Shown here piece by piece: positions 11,809 through 23,450 of a stretch of DNA of 64,000 nt. How positions within the stretch are numbered: position 1 is the first letter of the stretch; each line of letters opens with the position of its first letter. A program made the position numbers and the translations under genes. Source of the DNA: Limnoperna fortunei (lineage: Eukaryota; Mollusca; Bivalvia; Mytilida; Modiolidae); the NCBI GenBank assembly GCA_944474755.1, contig OX104115.1:74624993-74688992 (forward strand), read 5' to 3'. The notes beneath the pieces are model-generated. The model was not told the DNA's origin. It ran no database searches and saw nothing but the letters and a program-made list of their open reading frames with translations.

Positions 11809-12284
11809 AGTTTGCTTCTCTTGAATGCTAATTAAACCTTAAGGCAGGGACCGCTAAATTTCTAAATAACTGAGATGATTCCCAAAGGCCTAAATGTATT
11901 GAATCTTAAATAAATATTGTAATAATGTTTAAGCTAACTTCTGGTCAACAGTTATGCCATTTCCCCGCTAACGACACACTTTATCACTTCTCGGTCCTTA
12001 TCAATTAATTATATTTGATGGTCTTTCAGGTTATATACACATGCTGCTGCAGATGTAAATAAATCACAGTTATTACCTTCTCGCCGTGGTCAGTGTAATA
12101 TGAGTTTATCGTTTTATCTTTACCGTAGTATTTTATTGATTGGCTTATTGTTAACACCTGGGGAGCACTTTTCAGTTATTAAAAGGACGGCTACATATGA
12201 ATACATATTATTTAAAACACGTAATTCGAATTTTCAGTGTCGTCTATTGAGTACAATACATTTGTGTACTCTTTTCTTCAACGG

Positions 12285-12345
12285 CTCTGGATTGATTGAT
12301 TGATTAATTGATGTTTTACGTTCAACAATGTTTGACATGAATAAA
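12285..12345 (-). mobile_element. SINE 3' tail fragment
   Basis: Reading the minus strand gives TTGAACGTAAAACATCAATT and then ATCAATCAATCAATC, a match to the GGACGTAAAACAGACATCCAATCAATC tail of the 12.45-kb element. Only the end of the element is recognisable. Repeated at 17116-17176 by the duplication. Confidence 0.5.
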
Positions 12346-12453
12346 AAAGAGTTTAAGTTTTTTCATGTATTCATGCTACAAGCTTAAAATATTGCAAAAT
12401 TATTGGGCATTTGTATGCGTGCATAATTAACTTTAATTCAACGTTTAAAATAA

Positions 12454-12876
12454 AGACGCTGGGACCATACTGGGAGGGTTCCCAGTGCTCGACCCACAGA
12501 GCAGCCCAGCGCGTCCCGGGTGGCGGATAGGGGAGACCCTCTTGTTGGGGGGGGGGGGGTTGTAAAATACGAAAAGCCTGACCGAGGACCGTAGTGGGTA
12601 ACGTGTTTGGAGAGTGCCACGCTCCTTGCATGATCAAGACCCCTTTTGTAGATTTCGAAAAAGAGTAGGCTCACTGTAGCCGCTACAAAAGGCTAAATTT
12701 TCCACCCCTACCCAAACCTCCAGTGTCAGTCAAAATTGTATTCCCTGTGACCAATCCAGCCCCCATTTTCCGTTGATTTACTGTTTGTTAACTTGTTCGC
12801 GTCCTGAATATAGCTGAAATACTGCTCGCTGGACGTAAAACAGACATCCAATCAATCAATCCATTAATCAATAAAA
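12454..12876 (+). mobile_element. SINE-like element, family 2 (ATCA tail), copy 1
   Basis: About 420 bp: GC-rich 5' part (CCCAGCGCGTCCCGGGTGGC), a G-run, a middle with CGAAAAAGAGTAGGCTCACT, and a 3' tail GAATATAGCTGAAATACTGC followed by GGACGTAAAACAGACATCC and (ATCA)n. The tail resembles that of the tRNA-derived SINE family here, which suggests both use the same LINE machinery. Other copies: 17285-17702 and, reversed, 36570-36980. This copy lacks CAGGT next to the G-run. Confidence 0.7.
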
Positions 12877-13559
12877 TTAAGACGCTAGTATTATATTGAC
12901 TGTTTGAATAATTAAATAGGTACGTCCAGTAAGCATATTTCAGCTATTTTCAGGACAATTTTTGTATTTTAGTTACGCCCCTTTGAATGTTATTATATAG
13001 ATCGACTTATAAATGTAATGTAAATACCAATATGAGTAAAAAAATAAAAAAACTCTTCGCAAAAATAAGAGACAAAGATGAGAAACATGAACGTGTTGAT
13101 GAAAACATGTGCTTCAGAAATGTAAGCACTTTCTGCTTAATTTTGGCACCCACCTTCTTTTTTAAGCTTCTTATCACAGTACTTTTCATGTCTAAAATGG
13201 GTAATCGTTAGGAGAGATTACGACGTGCCAACAAATTCCACTTCTTATTTGAGAAAGATACGCCGTAACAATGAAGCACTTACTGTGGTCTAATTCAAAA
13301 TCAAGTTGATTTTTTGTGCGTGTAGTGCCCCACTAAGCTACTTGCCCACAAAAAGGTTAATAATTGAGAAACTAGATATTAGACCGGATTAATAGACTCG
13401 CGAGTTTTCTGTGGCACAGAAAATTATTGCATGTTCACATTAAGTAGGGAGCTTACGAATATTATATTGAAAACATAACAACCAAGTATTACAAAAATAT
13501 TTTATTCGATTTTACATTTTAATACCAAACAATAAATTTGATCTGACTTTTGTTTTATA

Positions 13560-13786
13560 TGGTTTTTAACGAACTTTCAGCAATTATTCAGCTATATCAT
13601 TGCGCACATTTTTATTGGACGAAGACATCGGATTGCCCGAAAACTGGCAATCTTTGTCCTACAAATTTGAAGTCGAACACATCATGTCCGGAAGTGAGAC
13701 TCGAACCCATAATCGCATTGTTTACCAGACACATGACCATAGTAGACTAACCTCCCAGTTAATCACTCGACCAGCAAGGCCCCTCG
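13560..13786 (-). mobile_element. tRNA-derived SINE, copy in duplication unit 1
   Basis: On the minus strand: tRNA-like head with A box TGGTCGAGTGATTAACTGG and B box GGTTCGAGTCTC, then the core with GATTGCCAGTTTTC and the tail ATGATATAGCTGAATAATTG...CTGAAAGTTCGTTAAAAACC. This explains the small open frames on the plus strand. Confidence 0.8.
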
Positions 13787-16700
13787 GTAGAATATACAAT
13801 TTACCATTAAAATTACATGTGTTTAGTGTAAATTATTAAGCATCTAGAGATGGCGTGTCATATATTAATTTATCAATGATTTTGTGAGTTAACATTCGCG
13901 TGTAACACAGTCCTGTCACGCACTTTATCAACAATTGTACTGAAACGTGGACTTTACTGCTTAAACCTTACGGATGCAACAATTACAATAACAATGGCAC
14001 ATCAAGAGGATTTTCCTGGTATACATGATTTATCTGCTTTAATGTAATTCATTATTAGTATTTAATTTGATTTTTGGAGGAAATATTGAATTATCGTACT
14101 TATAATCAAATTCAATAGAACATTTCCTGATTAAGCATTAATTTTATTAATTGAATCATTATTCATTACAGGAACTGCTTTTGATAAAAAACCCCTTTAT
14201 ATACACGGGCTGAAACAAATTTGTTTTTGTTTTGTTTTTTTATTGGTTAGATTTTACGACAGTTTTTAAGTAACTCATTGCTTCTATTTTGGTGGCTTGG
14301 GGTGGAAGGCAACATAAAAGAAGAACTAGGCGACCCCTTTCCTTAGGCAGAAAAAATAGCAATCTGTTTAAATTTAGTTGGAACTAGTACATCTCTGCCC
14401 AACGTCAGGCTTGAATTCACAGTTCTAGTGTTGACACACATGTGATAGTAAATTTCTAACAAAAGAAAGAATGCTTATTTAAGAATTCAAAAGATCCAAC
14501 AACATACGGTTACAAACGTTGATATAACACTTCTTCTCAACCAACACGAGTTTCGATCGTCGTCAGTCCAAATCACATGACTATAACGATATTATATGAC
14601 TTCCTACATTAACACAGTTATTAGCATAATTTCTGCCAGCGATCAGTACTCTTTAACTTATACAAACTTACATTTTAGTTGTAGATATAAGTAAGCTAAA
14701 TTAAATGACACAAATACGTGGAAGCTTATAGTAAAAAAAATTTCCAAAGGAAGTCTATAGAGGATGACGTCCGACAAGGGTTCAATCTATGATCTGATAT
14801 ATTGAATTTATAACATCATAGTAATCATATGAAAAGACGCTGCTAGTATAGCGAAAATTGACTCAAGGATGCTCTGTGTAACATCCATTGTTTTAGTTTT
14901 TTAGAAGTTCTTTGCCACTAAAGTCAATATGGCACCTAGCTCAACATTTTCTTGTTCAGTTTTTATTTGGGTTTTGTAATTATCACGGGTGAACCACAAA
15001 CCATATGCAGAAATAGTGTATGATTTTCTTAGTTCGATATGCATTACCAAACACTACATTTCATGTGTAAAATGTTTTTAGTTTTTTAGTTAAATACTAT
15101 TAGTAAACTGTGGTGTTTTCTGATACAAATTTTAAATAATAAGACAGATAGTAGATCTAGTTGATGTTAATGTAATATTATTTTCTTGTTAAGTAAAGTA
15201 TTTTCAAAACCCCAATCTTGTTAGGTAACTTTAAGACTATTGGTGTACAAATGCAGAAACATGTAATAAACCAACTGTATTCAATAGTCGTGTAAAATAT
15301 TCACATAATTACTATTTTGTAATTGTTTTGTTTTTTACCAATTTCGTTTGATATGTTCTTTCATGACGTTTTATTTGAACCTTTGAGAAAGTTGGGTAGT
15401 GAGAGAGAATTTAGTAGCTACAATGAGGAGGCTTTTTGTCGACATTTACAAAAGTGTTCTTAATGTGGAATGGAGTTTGGCAGTTTCAAAACATGGCAAC
15501 TACTGTGGACTGTGGTAAGCATTTAAGTCTTGTCTCGACAACCCCCAATGACAGGACATCCCGTATTTCCCACATGGCACGCGTTGGGCAGCACTGTGGG
15601 AACATTCATCAGTGCCAAATCATTTTCTAACAAAATATGCGACTCTACTAACTGTTGGCATATTTTTGCACAGGGAGAACGACGATTTGCAATTACCAAC
15701 ACACCAAAAACCCTAGTTGAATTTAAAAATATTTGATGGTTTATTAAACATAAAGTACTAAAAATAAACGTAGCTGCATTAAAGGATGAAAAAAAATGAA
15801 TCAATCAATCTTTGGCGACACACCAGAGTAATATAATTAATGTAGCCTGAATAGTCACTCATTCATCTAAGGACCACTTTTACCTAGCTTGCTAAATATT
15901 ATCTATTGCTTTTATTGAGTGACTCTCACACAACATAAAGATATCCTTCAAAGTATTTATCACTGTTTATTTGGAAGTTCCTTACAATTTTTATTACAAT
16001 TATAACATAGAAACAAGAATTGGCGACCAATTATCCTCAAGTCAGAATAAAAAAAGCCAACAATATATGTATTATTTTCGCAGAACCTATTGACTGGTAT
16101 TTGTAAGACAATACTGTTATTGATACTGCATCATTTATTATTTTAGTTTGATTTAAGTTACAAACACGGACATAAAACAATTGAGGAACACTTCATTGTT
16201 GGTTCGACGTCTGACATGATGAAATTTTGTTTTATTTTGGTCACATGTAAGTAAAAAAGCAATTAATTTTACAATTTATCAATGTAGATCAATTGTGTAC
16301 TTTGTCAAGAAGGGCATAGGAAAAATAACAGTTGAATAACAGTGAAGTCAGTGTGTATCTGTATTTTGTTATTATTACTATTGAAGCGTGTGGCTGTTAT
16401 TCTTTTTATCATTAATATTCAGTTTAGACAAACTATTTATCCAAATTGCATAACCCTTTAGAATCTTTTATTACCTGTAATAGCTGTATAAAATTATAGG
16501 GCAGATTAAATAGTGTGACATCTAATTTTGGATTTTAATACCTAAGTATTGAGTAAGATGGTTAAATAGAGGGCCATGCTGTGCTATCTCGGAGCCATGC
16601 TTTGTTCCCTTGAATTGACGTTTGTGTCGCTGCCTTCGAAGTTTGCTTCTCTTGAATGCTAATTAAACCTTAAGGCAGGGACCGCTAAATTTCTAAATAA

Positions 16701-17284
16701 CTGAGATGATTCCCAAAGGCCAAAATGTATTGAATCTTAAATAAATATTGTAATAATGTTTAAGCTAACTTCTGGTCAACAGTTATGCCATTTCCCCGCT
16801 AACGACACACTTTATCACTTCTCGGTCCTTATCAATTAATTATATTTGATGGTCTTTCAGGTTATATACACATGCTGCTGCAGATGTAAATAAATCACAG
16901 TTATTACCTTCTCGCCGTGGTCAGTGTAATATGAGTTTATCGTTTTATCTTTACCGTAGTATTTTATTGATTGGCTTATTGTTAACACCTGGGGAGCACT
17001 TTTCAGTTATTAAAAGGACGGCTACATATGAATACATATTATTTAAAACACGTAATTCGAATTTTCAGTGTCGTCCATTGAGTACAATACATTTGTGTAC
17101 TCTTTTCTTCAACGGCTCTGGATTGATTGATTGATTAATTGATGTTTTACGTTCAACAATGTTTGACATGAATAAAAAAGAGTTTAAGTTTTTTCATGTA
17201 TTCATGCTACAAGCTTAAAATATTGCAAAATTATTGGGCATTTGTATGCGTGCATAATTAACTTTAATTCAACGTTTAAAATAA

Positions 17285-17702
17285 AGACGCTGGGACCATA
17301 CTGGGAGGGTTCCCAGTGCTCGACCCACAGAGCAGCCCAGCGCGTCCCGGGTGGCGGATAGGGGAGACCCTCTTGTTGGGGGGGGGGGGGTTGTCAGGTA
17401 AAATACGAAAAGCCTGACCGAGGACCGTAGTGGGTAACGTGTTTGGAGAGTGCCACGCTCCTTGCATGATCAAGACCCCTTTTGTAGATTTCGAAAAAGA
17501 GTAGGCTCACTGTAGCCGCTACAAAAGGCTAAATTTTCCACCCCTACCCAAACCTCCAGTGTCAGTCAAAATTGTATTCCCTGTGACCAATCCAGCCCCC
17601 ATTTTACTGTTTGTTAACTTGTTCGCGTCCTGAATATAGCTGAAATACTGCTCGCTGGACGTAAAACAGACATCCAATCAATCAATCCATTAATCAATAA
17701 AA
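17285..17702 (+). mobile_element. SINE-like element, family 2, copy 2
   Basis: Duplicate of the element at 12454-12876, carried by the 4.83-kb duplication. It retains CAGGT next to the G-run and lacks ten bases in the middle part. Confidence 0.7.
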
Positions 17703-18385
17703 TTAAGACGCTAGTATTATATTGACTGTTTGAATAATTAAATAGGTACGTCCAGTAAGCATATTTCAGCTATTTTCAGGACAATTTTTGTATTTTAGTT
17801 ACGCCCCTTTGAATGTTATTATATAGATCGACTTATAAATGTAATGTAAATACCAATATGAGTAAAAAAATAAAAAAACTCTTCGCAAAAATAAGAGACA
17901 AAGATGAGAAACATGAACGTGTTGATGAAAACATGTGCTTCAGAAATGTAAGCACTTTCTGCTTAATTTTGGCACCCACCTTCTTTTTTAAGCTTCTTAT
18001 CAAAGTACTTTTCATGTCTAAAATGGGTAATCGTTAGGAGAGATTACGACGTGCCAACAAATTCCACTTCTTATTTGAGAAAGATACGCCGTAACAATGA
18101 AGCACTTACTGTGGTCTAATTCAAAATCAAGTTGATTTTTTGTGCGTGTAGTGCCCCACTAAGCTACTTGCCCACAAAAAGGTTAATAATTGAGAAACTA
18201 GATATTAGACCGGATTAATAGACTCGCGAGTTTTCTGTGGCACAGAAAATTATTGCATGTTCACATTAAGTAGGGAGCTTACGAATATTATATTGAAAAC
18301 ATAACAACCAAGTATTACAAAAATATTTTATTCGATTTTACATTTTAATACCAAACAATAAATTTGATCTGACTTTTGTTTTATA

Positions 18386-18612
18386 TGGTTTTTAACGAAC
18401 TTTCAGCAATTATTCAGCTATATCATTGCGCACATTTTTATTGGACGAAGACATCGGATTGCCCGAAAACTGGCAATCTTTGTCCTACAAATTTGAAGTC
18501 GAACACATCATGTCCGGAAGTGAGACTCGAACCCATAATCGCATTGTTTACCAGACACATGACCATAGTAGACTAACCTCCCAGTTAATCACTCGACCAG
18601 CAAGGCCCCTCG
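18386..18612 (-). mobile_element. tRNA-derived SINE, copy in duplication unit 2
   Basis: Duplicate of the SINE at 13560-13786, shifted by 4826 bp, with the same A and B boxes and tail. Confidence 0.8.
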
Positions 18613-21396
18613 GTAGAATATACAATTTACCATTAAAATTACATGTGTTTAGTGTAAATTATTAAGCATCTAGAGATGGCGTGTCATATATTAATTTATC
18701 AATGATTTTGTGAGTTAACATTCGCGTGTAACACAGTCCTGTCACGCACTTTATCAACAATTGTACTGAAACGTGGACTTTACTGCTTAAACCTTACGGA
18801 TGCAACAATTACAATAACAATGGCACATCAAGAGGATTTTCCTGGTATACATGATTTATCTGCTTTAATGTAATTCATTATTAGTATTTAATTTGATTTT
18901 TGGAGGAAATATTGAATTATCGTACTTATAATCAAATTCAATAGAACATTTCCTGATTAAGCATTAATTTTATTAATTGAATCAGTATTCATTACAGGAA
19001 CTGCTTTTGATAAAAAAACCCCTTTATATACACGGGCTGAAACAAATTTGTTTTTGTTTTGTTTTTTTATTGGTTAGGTTTTACGACAGTTTTTAAGTAA
19101 CTCATTGCTTCTATTTTGGTGGCTTGGGGTGGAAGGCAACATAAAAGAAGAACTAGGCGACCCCTTTCCTTAGGCAGAAAAAATAGCAATCTGTTTAAAT
19201 TTAGTTGGAACTAGTACATCTCTGCCCAACGTCAGGCTTGAATTCACAGTTCTAGTGTTGACACACATGTGATAGTAAATTTCTAACAAAAGAAAGAATG
19301 CTTATTTAAGAATTCAAAAGATCCAACAACATACGGTTACAAACGTTGATATAACACTTCTTCTCAACCAACACGAGTTTCGATCGTCGTCAGTCCAAAT
19401 CACATGACTATAACGATATTATATGACTTCCTACATTAACACAGTTATTAGCATAATTTCTGCCAGCGATCAGTACTCTTTAACTTATACAAACTTACAT
19501 TTTAGTTGTAGATATAAGTAAGCTAAATTAAATGACACAAATACGTGGAAGCTTATAGTAAAAAAAATTTCCAAAGGAAGTCTATAGAGGATGACGTCCG
19601 ACAAGGGTTCAATCTATGATCTGATATATTGAATTTATAACATCATAGTAATCATATGAAAAGACGCTGCTAGTATAGCGAAAATTGACTCAAGGATGCT
19701 CTGTGTAACATCCATTGTTTTAGTTTTTTAGAAGTTCTTTGCCACTAAAGTCAATATGGCACCTAGCTCAACATTTTCTTGTTCAGTTTTTATTTGGGTT
19801 TTGTAATTATCACGGGTGAACCACAAACCATATGCAGAAATAGTGTATGATTTTCTTAGTTCGATATGCATTACCAAACACTACATTTCATGTGTAAAAT
19901 GTTTTTAGTTTTTTAGTTAAATACTATTAGTAAACTGTGGTGTTTTCTGATACAAATTTTAAATAATAAGACAGATAGTAGATCTAGTTGATGTTAATGT
20001 AATATTATTTTCTTGTTAAGTAAAGTATTTTCAAAACCCCAATCTTGTTAGGTAACTTTAAGACTATTGGTGTACAAATGAAGAAACATGTAATAAACCA
20101 ACTGTATTCAATAGTCGTGTAAAATATTCACATAATTACTATTTTGTAATTGTTTTGTTTTTTACCAATTTCGTTTGATATGTTCTTTCATGACGTTTTA
20201 TTTGAACCTTTGAGAAAGTTGGGTAGTGAGAGAGAATTTAGTAGCTACAATGAGGAGGCTTTTTGTCGACATTTACAAAAGTGTTCTTAATGTGGAATGG
20301 AGTTTGGCAGTTTCAAAACATGGCAACTACTGTGGACTGTGGTAAGCATTTAAGTCTTGTCTCGACAACCCCCAATGACAGGACATCCCGTATTTCCCAC
20401 ATGGCACGCGTTGGGCAGCACTGTGGGAACATTCATCAGTGCCAAATCATTTTCTAACAAAATATGCGACTCTACTAACTGTTGGCATATTTTTGCACAG
20501 GGAGAACGACGATTTGCAATTACCAACACACCAAAAACCCTAGTTGAATTTAAAAATATTTGATGGTTTATTAAACATAAAGTACTAAAAATAAACGTAG
20601 CTGCATTAAAGGATGAAAAAAAATGAATCAATCAATCTTTGGCGACACACCAGAGTAATATAATTAATGTAGCCTGAATAGTCACTCATTCATCTAAGGA
20701 CCACTTTTACCTAGCTTGCTAAATATTATCTATTGCTTTTATTGAGTGACTCTCACACAACATAAAGATATCCTTCAAAGTATTTATCACTGTTTATTTG
20801 GAAGTTCCTTACAATTTTTATTACAATTATAACATAGAAACAAGAATTGGCGACCAATTATCCTCAAGTCAGAATAAAAAAAGCCAACAATATATGTATT
20901 ATTTTCGCAGAACCTATTGACTGGTATTTGTAAGACAATACTGTTATTGATACTGCATCATTTATTATTTTAGTTTGATTTAAGTTACAAACACGGACAT
21001 AAAACAATTGAGGAACACTTCATTGTTGGTTCGACGTCTGACATGATGAAATTTTGTTTTATTTTGGTCACATGTAAGTAAAAAAGCAATTAATTTTACA
21101 ATTTATCAATGTAGATCAATTGTGTACTTTGTCAAGAAGGGCATAGGAAAAATAACAGTTGAATAACAGTGAAGTCAGTGTGTATCTGTATTTTGTTATT
21201 ATTACTATTGAAGCGTGTGGCTGTTATTCTTTTTATCATTAATATTCAGTTTAGACAAACTATTTATCCAAATTGCATAACCCTTTAGAATCTTTTATTA
21301 CATGTAATAGCTGTATAAAATTATAGGGCAGATTAAATAGTGTGACATCTAATTTTGGATTTTAATACCTAAGTATTGAGTAAGATGGTTAAATAG

Positions 21397-22110
21397 GTTT
21401 TAAAAATGCCTACGAGACACTGTAGCGCGTGAATGACTTTTCTAGTAATGCATTGAATAGGTTTAGCATTAATTATATGATACACAATAAACTATTACAC
21501 AAATTGCTGCGCCAAAACAAAAAATTTAAAATAATACATAATTAATAATATAAAAAGAAAAAGTTCCTATAGCATAAAACGATGATTGTCACACATTATA
21601 TTGATTAACATAAAAAAGCTATTAAAATAATTAGTATTCATGTTTTTACAATCATTTCAAATACATCCGCAGTTAGAAATGCTTTAACGGTAATAGGTGA
21701 ATCACTTAACAATTTAATAATGAATACTGAAATAATAAACAGTTATACAAATATTGTTAACCATAGTTTTCTCATGGGAAAGTTTCTTGAAACTATTTCT
21801 CAACCATTTAATAATTTTTACAGTTAAGTGTAGATTTATTCTATTCATGCTGAATCGTATAACGTTAAATTGTCCTATATTATTATTAGTAAATTCTAGA
21901 ATTGGCTTAATTAATGGAAAACATACGGATAAACGGCGTTTTGTTCGATAAACATTTTTGTGATGCAGACGATTGGGATGCTAACTAGTCTTATTTTTTC
22001 ACATATTTCCAATAAGCACTAATATCTACTTTAATATGTCAAAGTAAAATTTCTTGCACGTCATTGGAATTCACACCATCTAGAAGTACGGACTCCTATC
22101 TACCTATTGA
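21397..22110. other. AT-rich sequence, no gene seen
   Basis: Very AT-rich single-copy DNA between the tandem duplication and the LINE relic. A 65-codon open frame at 21754 has no recognisable feature. Confidence 0.5.
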
Positions 22111-23450
22111 GGAGGCTTTGTACCGCATGTTAATATACGATATTTTCCTGCAGTTGGTATAGTAGTTTTAAGTGACTTCCTTTATCAAATGCTTTGCGAA
22201 AATATAGCAATACTAAGTCTGTTGTCCTGTGTTTAGGTTTCGTGACGTCGTCACCTGGTTGTATCATTTGTGTTTCGCAGTACCTGGTTTCACTAAAACA
22301 TGTTCTAAATCATAATAGATATTGTGGTGTTTAAAATGGTCTAAAACTTTAGAAGCTTTTACAGTTAAGAAAATTCAGTCTGTAATTTGATGGATCGCTT
22401 TTTACTTAGTGAATTTTCACACATAATTTGTATCATTGGAGCAATGGGATTTTTTATGTCCTTCAAGACAAGGAGCTAAAAGCTGTCTGAGCTTTTGGCT
22501 TTATCAAGTGTAAGGTTACCAAGGAGTTTTATAATCTCTGTTAGGTCGATAACAATTTCAGACATTTGAGGATATTTACGATGTATGTTCATGTTTATGT
22601 GGGCAAAGTTTTGTGAAATTGTGAAATTGAAAGTGGACACAAAGAGGTGAAAACTTATTTGAACTGATTATTATAAAGATCTGCCTCACTTTGTTAAAGT
22701 GGTACCGGTAAATTGGATCAATAAAAGTGGTTTACAGTGAGCGTACTATTTGTGCAGCTTTCAGTAAACTGTATAATTTCTTTGTTGAGAATTTAACTTT
22801 TGCATCAGGTTGATCCTCTTAAGTAAACAAAATATTTTCAATATTTAGCTTAAATATTGCTTGCTGGAAAATTAATACAGTTTTCATGTGCTATTTTTTT
22901 ATTAAGACTTTTCAATTTGAGAAAGTGAGCTCTAATAAAATTATCTTGGTTGTTCATAGATCTTTTTGTTTCCCGTGTGATCCAAGAGAGGGAGAATTTT
23001 GGCCCTATTTTCTTGAATGGCATATGTTTGGACATTCCTGCCTTAAGTTCCGCCATATTTTGTTGGCAGTAATAATTTGGGAATGACATATTGTAATAAT
23101 ACTGTCTTGAATTAATGTAATTCAATTCAGTTCGCTTTACTATAAAGAATAATATTTTGTAGAACTGTTTTTAAAATTTTTAAATTTAAATTAACATTAT
23201 CTATGAATAAGCTGTCATATGAATACCTGGAGAAAGTGTTACTGAATCTGAGTGTATGATTGGAATGATTCAAGGATTTTGTCATTTCTTGTGTTTTCAG
23301 TTCCCATTTGAGACAGATTATAATCTTCTAGTTAGTTTAGAATGTCTTCGTATGTGGTTGAACTAACACAACCTTGTTTGATATTTCTAATAATATCCAT
23401 TTTCCAGGACAGTTTTGGAAATCCCCCAAAATTTATTTATTCCTTTTCGA
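22110..23450 (-). pseudogene. decayed LINE (endonuclease remnant to reverse-transcriptase palm)
   Basis: On the minus strand, in family order but in changing frames: YNLSQMGTENTRNDKIL (end of an APE-type endonuclease, about 23265-23340), SLSWITRETKRSMNNQD (linker, within 22850-23125), LTEIIKLLGNLTLDKAKSSD and LVLKDIKNPIAPMIQIM (RT fingers), LEHVLVKPG...QMIQPGDDVTK, then TDLVLLYFRKAFDKGSHLKL (RT palm, aspartate motif altered). The rest of RT and the 3' end are missing. It is a non-LTR retrotransposon of the CR1/Jockey-like assemblage, long inactive. Confidence 0.75.

Larger units (their letters stand above)
11735..16565 (+). repeat. 4.83-kb tandem duplication, copy 1
   Basis: The 4831-bp segment is followed immediately by a near-identical copy (16566-21392). 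Left edge reads GCG-ATAG-AGGGCC, the central joint TAA-ATAG-AGGGCC and the right end TAA-ATAG-GTTTTA, so ATAG is the microhomology at the breakpoints. By eye I count about seven substitutions and three indels. This copy has a private 5-bp loss (CAGGT) beside the G-run at 12546-12560. It contains SINE copies and no supportable gene; the short open frames inside are repeated unchanged as DNA and lack any recognisable domain. Confidence 0.95.
16566..21392 (+). repeat. 4.83-kb tandem duplication, copy 2
   Basis: 4827-bp second copy. Private changes include a 10-bp loss (CCGTTGATTT) after 17605 and an extra A in the A-run near 19013; it keeps CAGGT beside the G-run. The divergent third relative at 36.6 kb retains counterparts of both lost stretches, so each duplication copy carries a derived deletion. 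Right edge TAAATAG-GTTTTA at 21390-21400 returns to single-copy sequence. Confidence 0.95.

Noticed and set aside
12100..21000. Pairs of identical 60-93-codon open frames in the 11.7-21.4-kb region as duplicated small genes
   Set aside because: They are identical because the DNA is duplicated; several coincide with SINEs, and none has a recognisable domain, splice context or codon bias.
11735..21392. Satellite or higher-order array
   Set aside because: Only two copies are present and both outer edges return to unique sequence.
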